Positions 8,398 to 15,203 of a stretch of 64,000 nt of DNA are shown here, piece by piece (within the stretch, counting starts at the first letter, position 1; each line of letters opens with the position of its first letter). The stretch covers positions 62,001 through 126,000 of the forward strand of contig CACXCG010000021.1 in NCBI GenBank assembly GCA_902766125.1, written 5' to 3'. Below the pieces are notes generated by a model. It was not told where the DNA came from. It worked only from the letters and a program-made list of their open reading frames with translations, and ran no database searches. The stretch comes from an uncultured Spirochaetaceae bacterium (lineage in GTDB: Bacteria; Spirochaetota; Spirochaetia; Treponematales; Treponemataceae). Both the position numbers and the translations under genes were made by a program.

Positions 8398-9786
8398 CTA
8401 AGCCTGCTTTACCATCTCTTCCGGGTGAAATACTTCGTCAAACTTTTCTGCAGTCAGGAATCCTAACTGTACGCAGGCTTCTTTGAGCGAAATGTTCTTT
8501 TCGTATGCAAGATGGCTTGTCTTTGCTGCGTTTTCGTAACCGATGTACGGGTTGAGCGCAGTTACCAGCATCAGGGAGTTGTGCAGGTTGTGGTGCATCT
8601 TTTCCTTGTTTGCGGTAATGCCGACAGCACAGTTGTTGTTAAAGCTTACGATTACTTCTGCCAGAAGACATGTTGACTGGATGAAGTTGTATGCAATAAC
8701 CGGCATGAAAACGTTCAGTTCAAAGTTACCCTGGCTTGCAGCCATTCCTACTGTTGCATCGTTACCCATTACCTGTACGGCAACCATAGTCATTGCTTCA
8801 CACTGAGTGGGGTTAACTTTACCCGGCATGATTGAAGAACCCGGTTCGTTTTCGGGAATGTGGATTTCTCCCAGACCGTCACGGGGACCAGATGCCAGCC
8901 AGCGAACATCGTTTGCAATTTTCATGCAGTCTGCGGCCAGTGCTTTAAGTGCACCGTGAGCAAAAACGATTTCGTCCTTGCTGGTCAGTGCATGGAATTT
9001 ATTGGGTGCGGTAACAAAGTCTTTTCCGGTAAGTTCGCTTACTTTCTTTGCAACCAGCGTGTCAAATCCTTTGGGTGCGTTCAGCCCGGTTCCGACAGCG
9101 GTTCCGCCAAGAGCCAGCTGCTTAAGGTAGGGAAGTGAACTTTTGAGCATTTCCTTGTCGCGTTCAAGACTGGTTCTCCAGCCAGAGATTTCCTGAGTGA
9201 ACGAAATGGGTACTGCATCCTGAAGGTGAGTGCGTCCGCTTTTTACGATTCCTTCGTTTTCTTTTTCAAGCTTTTTGAAGGTGTCTACCAGCATGTCGAT
9301 TGCGGGGAACAGTTTGTCTTCTACTTCAACAACTGCTGCAATGTGCATGGCGGTAGGGAAGGTGTCGTTAGAAGACTGACTCATGTTGATGTCATCGTTG
9401 GGGTGGCACAGCTTCTGTCCTGCGATCGCATTTGCACGGTTTGCAATAACTTCGTTTGCATTCATGTTGCTCTGTGTACCGCTGCCGGTCTGCCATACCA
9501 CAAGCGGGAAGTTGTCGTTAAGGCTTCCGCTGATAACTTCGTCGCATGCCTGACTGATTGCCTTTACTTTTTCTGCGGTCATCTTCTGCGGCTTAAGCTC
9601 GCTGTTTGCAAGAGCTGCTGCCTTCTTCAGGTAACCGAATGCCTTTGTAATTTCACGGGGCATGGTTTCAATTCCCACACCGATGCGGAAATTTTCGTGA
9701 CTGCGTTCAGTCTGAGCTCCCCACAGTTTGTCTGCAGGAACTTTTACTTCGCCCATTGAATCATGTTCAATTCTGTATTCTTCCAT
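8398..9786 (-). CDS. fumC: Fumarate hydratase class II
   Basis: 462 residues, the standard class II fumarase length, with the family signature GSSIMPGKVNP and the upstream segments SGSGTQSNMNANE-like and GRTHLQDA. The enzyme interconverts malate and fumarate without an iron-sulfur cluster. It is 23 bases downstream of the LDH/MDH-family gene and 77 bases upstream of hdrB on the same strand. It should therefore supply fumarate to the reductase at the operon end, the reductive branch leading to succinate. Confidence 0.96.
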   Translation of the reverse strand: MEEYRIEHDSMGEVKVPADKLWGAQTERSHENFRIGVGIETMPREITKAFGYLKKAAALANSELKPQKMTAEKVKAISQACDEVISGSLNDNFPLVVWQTGSGTQSNMNANEVIANRANAIAGQKLCHPNDDINMSQSSNDTFPTAMHIAAVVEVEDKLFPAIDMLVDTFKKLEKENEGIVKSGRTHLQDAVPISFTQEISGWRTSLERDKEMLKSSLPYLKQLALGGTAVGTGLNAPKGFDTLVAKKVSELTGKDFVTAPNKFHALTSKDEIVFAHGALKALAADCMKIANDVRWLASGPRDGLGEIHIPENEPGSSIMPGKVNPTQCEAMTMVAVQVMGNDATVGMAASQGNFELNVFMPVIAYNFIQSTCLLAEVIVSFNNNCAVGITANKEKMHHNLHNSLMLVTALNPYIGYENAAKTSHLAYEKNISLKEACVQLGFLTAEKFDEVFHPEEMVKQA

Positions 9787-9809
9787 AACTCGTAACCCGG
9801 TCTGTTGAA

Positions 9810-10760
9810 TTAGTTAAAGTCAAGCTGGTTGATGACGTCTTTGAGACAGTCTGCGCTGTGCTTGAGTGATGCAATTTCGTCATCGGTAAGCGGTGCAATC
9901 AGACGGCTGGTAATACCGTTGCGGCCTACAACTGCGGGAATAGAAAGACATACATCGTTGATGCCGTATTCACCGTTCATCATGGTACTGATGGTAAGTA
10001 CGCTGTCTGTGTCATAGGTAAGTGCTTCACACAGGTAAGCGGTGGTTACGCCGATTGCATAGTTTGTGCATTTCTTTGCAGCAATGATGATTCCGCCTGA
10101 CTTGCGGATATAGTCTTCAACATCGTTTTTGTCGAAAGAGGGGAGTTTTCCGCCTTCGTAAGATGCTGCATACTTGTCAACAGGAATAGATCCTATGTTT
10201 GCCAGTGACCAGGGAACGAAAGAAGAATCGCCGTGTTCACCGAATACGTAGCCGTGTACGTTTTCCTGTGCGATTTTATAGGTTTCTGCAATACGTGCGC
10301 GGAAACGTGCAGTATCAAGCATAGTACCGGTACCGAAAATACGGTTTGCAGGAATACCGCTTGTCTTTACAAACTGATAGGTCAGAATATCTACGGGGTT
10401 TGCAACGATGACATACAGTGCATCGGGAGCAACCTTTGTGATTTCGGGGATGATGCTCTTGGTAATGTTTACGTTGGTCTGTGCAAGGTCAAGACGGCTC
10501 TGTCCTGGTTTGCGTGCAACACCACTGGTAAGGATAACAATGTCGGAATCCTTTGCATCAGCATAATCTCCGTCATGAACATACACGGGACCGATAAAGG
10601 GGGTGCCCTGTCTAATATCCATTGCCTCGCCCATAGCGCGGTCTTTCGCAATATCAATCAGAACAATCTCCGAAGCAAGCTCTTTTACGGTGAGCGCAAA
10701 AGCTACTGTAGAACCGACCTGTCCGGCACCAATAATGGTAATTTTATTTGTGTTTGCCAT
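9810..10760 (-). CDS. ldh: L-lactate/malate dehydrogenase family NAD-dependent enzyme (LDH-type)
   Basis: 316 residues from ATG 10760, chosen because AAGGAG lies 7 bases upstream; a longer frame adds 8 residues without a better site. It has the Rossmann motif GAGQVGS, the mobile loop ARKPGQSRLDL, GTGTMLDTARFR, and the catalytic GEHGDSS. GTGT and GEHGDSS are LDH-like. The residue just before KPG in the loop is Arg, where Gln (LDH residue 102) favours pyruvate and Arg favours oxaloacetate. The later Thr in KKCTNYAIG is LDH-like again. It leads an operon for fumarate reduction, so malate dehydrogenase activity would fit. Substrate is unresolved. Confidence 0.85.
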   Translation of the reverse strand: MANTNKITIIGAGQVGSTVAFALTVKELASEIVLIDIAKDRAMGEAMDIRQGTPFIGPVYVHDGDYADAKDSDIVILTSGVARKPGQSRLDLAQTNVNITKSIIPEITKVAPDALYVIVANPVDILTYQFVKTSGIPANRIFGTGTMLDTARFRARIAETYKIAQENVHGYVFGEHGDSSFVPWSLANIGSIPVDKYAASYEGGKLPSFDKNDVEDYIRKSGGIIIAAKKCTNYAIGVTTAYLCEALTYDTDSVLTISTMMNGEYGINDVCLSIPAVVGRNGITSRLIAPLTDDEIASLKHSADCLKDVINQLDFN

Positions 10761-10795
10761 ACAAAAACTCCTTAACAGCCACACATGATAGTAGT

Positions 10796-10811
10796 CTGCC
10801 CAAAAAGGCAG
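10796..10811 (-). promoter_or_regulatory. Stem-loop at the predicted 5' end of the ldh-fum-hdr-flx-frd mRNA
   Basis: CTGCC and GGCAG arms around a 6-base loop fall right at the start expected from the promoter at 10819-10847 (predicted +1 near 10812). A 5'-terminal hairpin can stabilise bacterial mRNA; this role is inferred only from position. Confidence 0.4.
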
Positions 10812-10818
10812 CGTACAC

Positions 10819-10847
10819 AGTATATAACAAATAGAAAGAATTGTTAA
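10819..10847 (-). promoter_or_regulatory. Sigma70-like promoter of the fumarate operon with a dyad operator candidate
   Basis: On the minus strand the -35 TTAACA (10842-10847) and -10 TATACT (10819-10824) are 17 bases apart. The spacer contains TAACAA-N10-TTGTTA (10825-10846), a perfect 6-base dyad filling the space between the two boxes. A repressor bound there would block RNA polymerase. Redox regulators such as Rex use TTGT/ACAA-containing dyads, but the half-site orientation here differs from the usual Rex site. Confidence 0.65.
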
Positions 10848-10891
10848 GTGTTTTTTGTGTGAATTTTTGAAATTTATAGTAAGTTGTTCCC

Positions 10892-13393
10892 TTGAATGAC
10901 TGTAAAAACTGCGTTACAATGCGTTCGGGTGGGATTTTGGACTCAAGACAGCGATTTTCAGAAGAAGTAATAGCCTCTCTGCGACACGACATTACGGAAG
11001 CCGGCGGAAACGAAGTATTCTGGGCCGGAACCATTGACGAAAACGGTATAATTGTGTCGGTGACTGTCGGTGCCCGCGGTCAAATCGATGAAGTTGTCAT
11101 AAACCAGAGCGTTGCCCGTGCGGGACACGTACTTATTCATAACCATCCCTCAGGATACCTGGAACCCAGCGATGCAGACATGTCCATTGCCATACATGCC
11201 TCCGACAGTGCGACCGGGTTTTATATAATCAACAATGATGCAAGCCGTGTGTATGTAGTAGTTGAACCGGTAAAACCTAAGGTTATGGTTCTTCTTGATG
11301 CTGATGAAACTGCGGCATACCTTTCTGCAGGCGGTCCCCTCAGTAAACGTAATCCCCTGTACGAAGAGCGTCCGTCTCAGCTTGCGTTAGTGCGTGCCAT
11401 CTGTGACGCTTTCAACAAAAAACAGGTTGCGGTGTTTGAAGCGGGAACCGGTGTCGGAAAAAGCTATGCGTATCTGGTACCTGCAATGCTGTGGGCAAAA
11501 AACAATAAGGAGCGGGTAGTTATTTCTACCGGTACCATAAATCTTCAGCAGCAGCTTATGGAAAAAGACGTTCCTGCAGCCGCTTCTCTTTTAGGTCTGG
11601 AAAACGACATTAAGGCAGTGCTTTTGAAGGGAAGGCAGAACTATGTGTGCCGCCGCCGCTTGGCCGATGCCGCATCAGAACGCGACCTGTTCAGCGAAGA
11701 GACAGAAGTGTTTGACCGCATTTCCGACTGGGTTAAGACAAGTCCTACGGGAAGCAGGTCAGATCTGTCGTTTATGCCGCCGGACAGCCTGTGGACAAGA
11801 GTTAATTCTGAAAGTGATGCCTGCATGGGAGGCCGCTGTCCGTACCATGAAAACTGTTTTGTCATGAAAGTCCGTAAGGAAGCCATGGATGCAAATATTG
11901 TCATTGTAAACCATCACCTTTTGTTTGCAGACATTGAAAGCAGGATGAATGGTGCCGGTTACGAAGATGCTGCAGTGCTTCCTCCGTATAAACATCTTGT
12001 GTTTGATGAAGCTCACGGAATTGAAGACAGTGCAACCAGTTTTTTCAGCGAAGGCATAAACCGTTTCAAAGTGGTAAAACAGGTAAACCTGCTGTTCCGC
12101 CAGAGACACGGTTCCATATCCGGCTTTTTTGTGCAGGTTTCGGCGCTTTCGTCGGTAGAAGACCACATGGCAGAGGCAACTGCTTCGGTAAATGCAATAA
12201 AGGATGCGCTCCTGGCACTAGATGATGCAGCCCTTGATGCGCTGATGGATGACCGTTCTGCAAAAATAGATGAAGAAAGTGCCCCCCGCTTTGTCCGCGT
12301 GTTTGAATGTCTTCTGCGCTTACAGCAGTCGCTTGCACTTTTTACTGCACTTGTCCGTGAAGTTCTGGACGGTATTTCTGAAGATGATACGGATGTGCCC
12401 TGTGTGTGGGAAGCAAAGACGGTGCTGCGCCGCCTGGAAGACATTGTTGTTCTGTGCAAGAACTTTGCCGAATGGGCTGAGCGTGAAGACAAAGTGTTCT
12501 GGATGCAGACGCAGCGCTTTGGCGGAAAAAGTGCAGGGGAAGAACCTGTGGTATATGTTCAGTTTTTTCAGACGCCGCTGGATATTGCACCGCTTATGAA
12601 CTCTGGTGTGTTTGAACCAATGCAGACCGTTGTGTGTACCAGTGCAACGCTCAGGACCGGTACCGATTTTTCTTACTGGATGCGCAGAACAGGAGCTTCT
12701 TTTGTAGGGGAGGAGCGCCTGAGTGTCAGTCAGTTTGAATCTCCGTTTCCGTACAAAACCAATGTGCTGTTTGCTGTTCCCAATGATGCACCGCTTCCTG
12801 ACAAGAACTATGTATTCCAGAACTACGTGGAAGAGACGGTTTCTAACCTGATTCTTGCGGCAGGGGGAAGGACACTTGTTTTGTTTACTTCGTATGACAG
12901 TCTCAGAAAAACCTATGATGCAACCCGCCTGCGCCTTCGCGATACCGGTTTTACCCTCATTAAGCAGGGAGACGATGACCGCTTCCGTCTTCTGGAACTG
13001 TTCAAGCAGGACAGAACCAGCGTGCTGTTTGCGACCGACAGTTTCTGGGAAGGAGTTGATGTTCCCGGTGAAAGCTTAAGTCAGGTCATTATCGTAAAGC
13101 TTCCGTTTGCCGTACCCAACGATCCGGTGTTTTCTGCCCGCAGTGAGGCCGTTGAAAAAAGGGGAGGTTCCTCCTTCATGGAACTTTCGGTTCCCCAGGC
13201 TGTCATGAAATTCCGTCAGGGGTTTGGGCGGCTGATGAGGCGCAATGATGACAAGGGATGTATTGTTGTCTTAGACCGCCGTATTGTTGAAAAGCGTTAT
13301 GGAAAGCTTTTTACGCAGAGTGTACCGCAGTCCCGCAGAATGTATAATCCGCTTTCGGACATACTTGCCGCGGTTACTGATTTTCTCTCTTGA
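10892..13393 (+). CDS. dinG: DinG/XPD-family helicase with an N-terminal JAMM/MPN (RadC-like) domain
   Basis: 833 residues. Residues about 15-125 hold a JAMM metalloprotease-like core with the exact motif HNHPSG...SDAD (H-x-H-x7-S-x2-D) and an upstream Glu (NEVFW). The remainder is a DinG-type SF2 helicase: GTGVGKS (Walker A), a four-Cys XPD-like Fe-S region (VCRRR then CMGGRCPYHENC), NHHLLF, DEAH, and QGFGRLMRR (motif VI). DinG helicases unwind DNA in repair and replication conflicts. The fused JAMM domain is unusual. The start is uncertain: ATG 10892 lacks a clear Shine-Dalgarno sequence, and ATG 10919 is an alternative that keeps the whole JAMM domain. Confidence 0.87.
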   Translation: MNDCKNCVTMRSGGILDSRQRFSEEVIASLRHDITEAGGNEVFWAGTIDENGIIVSVTVGARGQIDEVVINQSVARAGHVLIHNHPSGYLEPSDADMSIAIHASDSATGFYIINNDASRVYVVVEPVKPKVMVLLDADETAAYLSAGGPLSKRNPLYEERPSQLALVRAICDAFNKKQVAVFEAGTGVGKSYAYLVPAMLWAKNNKERVVISTGTINLQQQLMEKDVPAAASLLGLENDIKAVLLKGRQNYVCRRRLADAASERDLFSEETEVFDRISDWVKTSPTGSRSDLSFMPPDSLWTRVNSESDACMGGRCPYHENCFVMKVRKEAMDANIVIVNHHLLFADIESRMNGAGYEDAAVLPPYKHLVFDEAHGIEDSATSFFSEGINRFKVVKQVNLLFRQRHGSISGFFVQVSALSSVEDHMAEATASVNAIKDALLALDDAALDALMDDRSAKIDEESAPRFVRVFECLLRLQQSLALFTALVREVLDGISEDDTDVPCVWEAKTVLRRLEDIVVLCKNFAEWAEREDKVFWMQTQRFGGKSAGEEPVVYVQFFQTPLDIAPLMNSGVFEPMQTVVCTSATLRTGTDFSYWMRRTGASFVGEERLSVSQFESPFPYKTNVLFAVPNDAPLPDKNYVFQNYVEETVSNLILAAGGRTLVLFTSYDSLRKTYDATRLRLRDTGFTLIKQGDDDRFRLLELFKQDRTSVLFATDSFWEGVDVPGESLSQVIIVKLPFAVPNDPVFSARSEAVEKRGGSSFMELSVPQAVMKFRQGFGRLMRRNDDKGCIVVLDRRIVEKRYGKLFTQSVPQSRRMYNPLSDILAAVTDFLS

Positions 13394-13425
13394 AAAATAG
13401 CACAGACTGTCATATACTTAAAGTC

Positions 13426-14163
13426 ATGTCGAGTATAATAACGTTAACCTGTCTGGTTTTTCTTCTTGCATTTCCAACGCTCATGCTGTGCATTGTGTAT
13501 CCGTTCAGTAAGAAAGCTGCGCTGTTCTGGTCTAACTTTATTACCACCTACTGTGCCCGTGTGTTCTTTGGGGTCCTGCGTACATACAAAAAATTCAATC
13601 TGAAAGAATATCCCGATTCTGTTGATAAGCTTCCTGAACAGTTCCTTGTGGTTTCAAACCATCAGAGCCTTTTGGACATCTGTGTGCACCTGCATTTCTT
13701 TGGCGGACTTAAGACCCGCTTTGTTGCAAAAGATGCACTTGCAAAAGTTCCCATGGTAGGAAAAATGCTACGCAGTCAGGGACACTGCCTTATTCCCCGC
13801 AAGGGCATTATGTCCATTAAAGCACTCGATTTTTTTGCCGATCGCGTAAAGAATAACGGCTGGAATCCGGTTATCTTTCCTGAGGGAACCCGTAGTCGTG
13901 ACGGAGCACTGGGAAAATTCTATTCTGCAGGATTCCGTAAGCTGGAAGAACAGCTGCAGCTGCCGGTAGTGGTGTGTGCTTTGGACGGCGGCTGGCGTAT
14001 TTCTCAGATAGACACCATTTTCCGCAGACTGTACAAGGGCGAGTACCGCATTAAGATTTTAAAAATCTATGATGCACCCAAAACAAAAGAAGAAGAAATG
14101 TCCATTCTTGAAGAGGCTCATGACCTTATTGACAGTGAGCTGAAACAGTGGCGTGCTGAATAA
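13426..14163 (+). CDS. plsC: 1-acyl-sn-glycerol-3-phosphate acyltransferase
   Basis: 245 residues from ATG 13426; a TTG at 13390 overlapping the dinG stop is the alternative start. An N-terminal hydrophobic helix is followed by the acyltransferase motifs NHQSLLD (NHx4D) and FPEGTRSRDG. It makes phosphatidic acid from lysophosphatidic acid at the inner membrane. It follows dinG directly on the same strand and may be cotranscribed. Neither start has a strong ribosome binding site. Confidence 0.88.
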   Translation: MSSIITLTCLVFLLAFPTLMLCIVYPFSKKAALFWSNFITTYCARVFFGVLRTYKKFNLKEYPDSVDKLPEQFLVVSNHQSLLDICVHLHFFGGLKTRFVAKDALAKVPMVGKMLRSQGHCLIPRKGIMSIKALDFFADRVKNNGWNPVIFPEGTRSRDGALGKFYSAGFRKLEEQLQLPVVVCALDGGWRISQIDTIFRRLYKGEYRIKILKIYDAPKTKEEEMSILEEAHDLIDSELKQWRAE

Positions 14164-14179
14164 AAATCTTCATAATTAC

Positions 14180-14208
14180 TTGACCAAGAACAGAATTTTC
14201 AGTATAGT
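14180..14208 (+). promoter_or_regulatory. Sigma70-type promoter upstream of the zinc-ribbon gene
   Basis: TTGACC (14180-14185) and TATAGT (14203-14208) are separated by exactly 17 bases, directly after the plsC stop. Confidence 0.7.
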
Positions 14209-14247
14209 CTTATGAACTTGAATTGATTTTTTGTTTGGAGGAACGTC

Positions 14248-14421
14248 ATGGCCGGAGCCAGTAAAAACTCTCGTACGACTGTTGCAACTCAAAAATTTAT
14301 CTGCCCCGATTGCGGTGGTGAGATTGTCATGAAGACACTTTTTGAGAATGGCAGACTCAGAAACCAAGCTGAGTGCCAGAAGTGCAAGCGCACAGAACGC
14401 AGACCTAAGGATTTCAAATAA
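14248..14421 (+). CDS. 57-residue zinc-ribbon protein
   Basis: A short frame translated directly from the DNA: ATG 14248, TAA ending 14421, with GGAGG 6 bases upstream and its own sigma70-like promoter. The protein is basic and has CPDCGG and CQKCKR, two CxxC pairs spaced as in a rubredoxin-knuckle zinc ribbon. It resembles small ribosomal or transcription-associated zinc ribbons, and it sits immediately upstream of rpsT. I do not recognise it as L33, L36 or another named ribosomal protein. A ribosome- or RNA-associated role is only suggested by size, charge and neighbours. Confidence 0.82.
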   Translation: MAGASKNSRTTVATQKFICPDCGGEIVMKTLFENGRLRNQAECQKCKRTERRPKDFK

Positions 14422-14444
14422 GTCTGCAACAGGGAAAGCGATAA

Positions 14445-14473
14445 TTGACACTTTCCTTTGTAACATATAAACT
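14445..14473 (+). promoter_or_regulatory. Promoter candidate for rpsT
   Basis: A consensus -35 TTGACA (14445-14450) is followed after 17 bases by TAAACT (14468-14473), a weaker -10 with 4 of 6 matches. A better TATAGT at 14478 is too far from the -35. Confidence 0.5.
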
Positions 14474-14502
14474 TACATATAGTATTTTTTGGGGGTATTC
14501 CT

Positions 14503-14781
14503 TTGTCAGTAAAGAAAACATCTGCAGAAAAACGCCACGATCAGAGCGTTGTACGCCGCATGCGCAACCGTGCAGTAAAGTCACGCTGCCACACCAGTGT
14601 AAGAAAATATCTTGATGCAATCCAGAAAAAAGATCAGACTGCAGCAGCAGAAGCACTTCGCCAGGTTTCATCAGAATATGACAACGCATTCCGCAAGGGT
14701 GTTATTAAGCACAACAATGCTTCTCGCAAAAAGAGTCGCATGGCTAAGCTGTACAATGTAACATTTGCAGCAGCAAAATAA
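14503..14781 (+). CDS. rpsT: 30S ribosomal protein S20
   Basis: 92 residues, Lys/Arg-rich and helical, with the S20 pattern: an SAEKRHDQS start, RNRAVKSRCHTSVRK, and a C-terminal GVIKHNNASRKKSRMAKLYN. It binds 16S rRNA early in 30S assembly. The start codon is TTG, preceded by a G-rich GGGGG site 7-8 bases upstream; no ATG fits. TTG starts on rpsT are known from other bacteria and can limit expression. Confidence 0.95.
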   Translation: MSVKKTSAEKRHDQSVVRRMRNRAVKSRCHTSVRKYLDAIQKKDQTAAAEALRQVSSEYDNAFRKGVIKHNNASRKKSRMAKLYNVTFAAAK

Positions 14782-14813
14782 ATAGTACTCTGCACGAATG
14801 CTTCGTGTGTTGA

Positions 14814-14860
14814 AAATGCCAGGCAGGCCGAATGTGCTTAGTCTGGCATTTACTGTTTTT
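14814..14860 (+). terminator. Intrinsic terminator or attenuator after rpsT
   Basis: AAATGCCAG (14814-14822) and CTGGCATTT (14843-14851) form a 9-bp perfect stem with a 20-base loop, followed by a T-rich stretch ending near 14860. It separates rpsT from the HU-like gene. Confidence 0.6.
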
Positions 14861-14885
14861 ACGGCTTGTCCAGAAGAGGAGAGTT

Positions 14886-15203
14886 ATGCAGGCTAAAAAA
14901 ATAACCAAGTACGATTTAGTTGAATCAGTGTATCAGAATACAAAGTGCGAAAAACGCATCATTCAGGATGTGGTAGAAAATCTGTTTGAACAGATAAAAC
15001 AGTCACTTAAAGATGGTAACACTATAGAACTTCGTGGTTTTGGTACATTTGAACCCCGTCTGCGTAAGGGCCGCTCTAAAGCCCGGAATCCCCGCACAGG
15101 AGAACAGCTTTCTGTTGCACCTCATTATGTAGCTGCATTCCGTTCCGGTCAGGAATTAAAAAAAGCACTGTGGGTTCTTCCCGTTCAGGATGAAAATGAC
15201 TAA
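14886..15203 (+). CDS. HU/IHF-family DNA-binding protein
   Basis: 105 residues from ATG 14886, which has GAGGAGAG just upstream; a longer frame from 14832 adds 18 residues with no support. The sequence follows the HU fold: an N-terminal helical dimer body, GFGTFEPR, and the DNA-binding arm RKGRSKARNPRTGE. The C-terminal extension of about 12 residues is longer than in E. coli HU. It bends and compacts DNA in the nucleoid. Its end overlaps the start of lnt, suggesting coupling. HU versus IHF cannot be settled here. Confidence 0.92.
   Translation: MQAKKITKYDLVESVYQNTKCEKRIIQDVVENLFEQIKQSLKDGNTIELRGFGTFEPRLRKGRSKARNPRTGEQLSVAPHYVAAFRSGQELKKALWVLPVQDEND

Noticed and set aside
14431..14459. Terminator between the zinc-ribbon gene and rpsT
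   Set aside because: GGAAAG/CTTTCC is only 6 bp with a 12-base loop, has no good T-run, and overlaps the rpsT -35 box.
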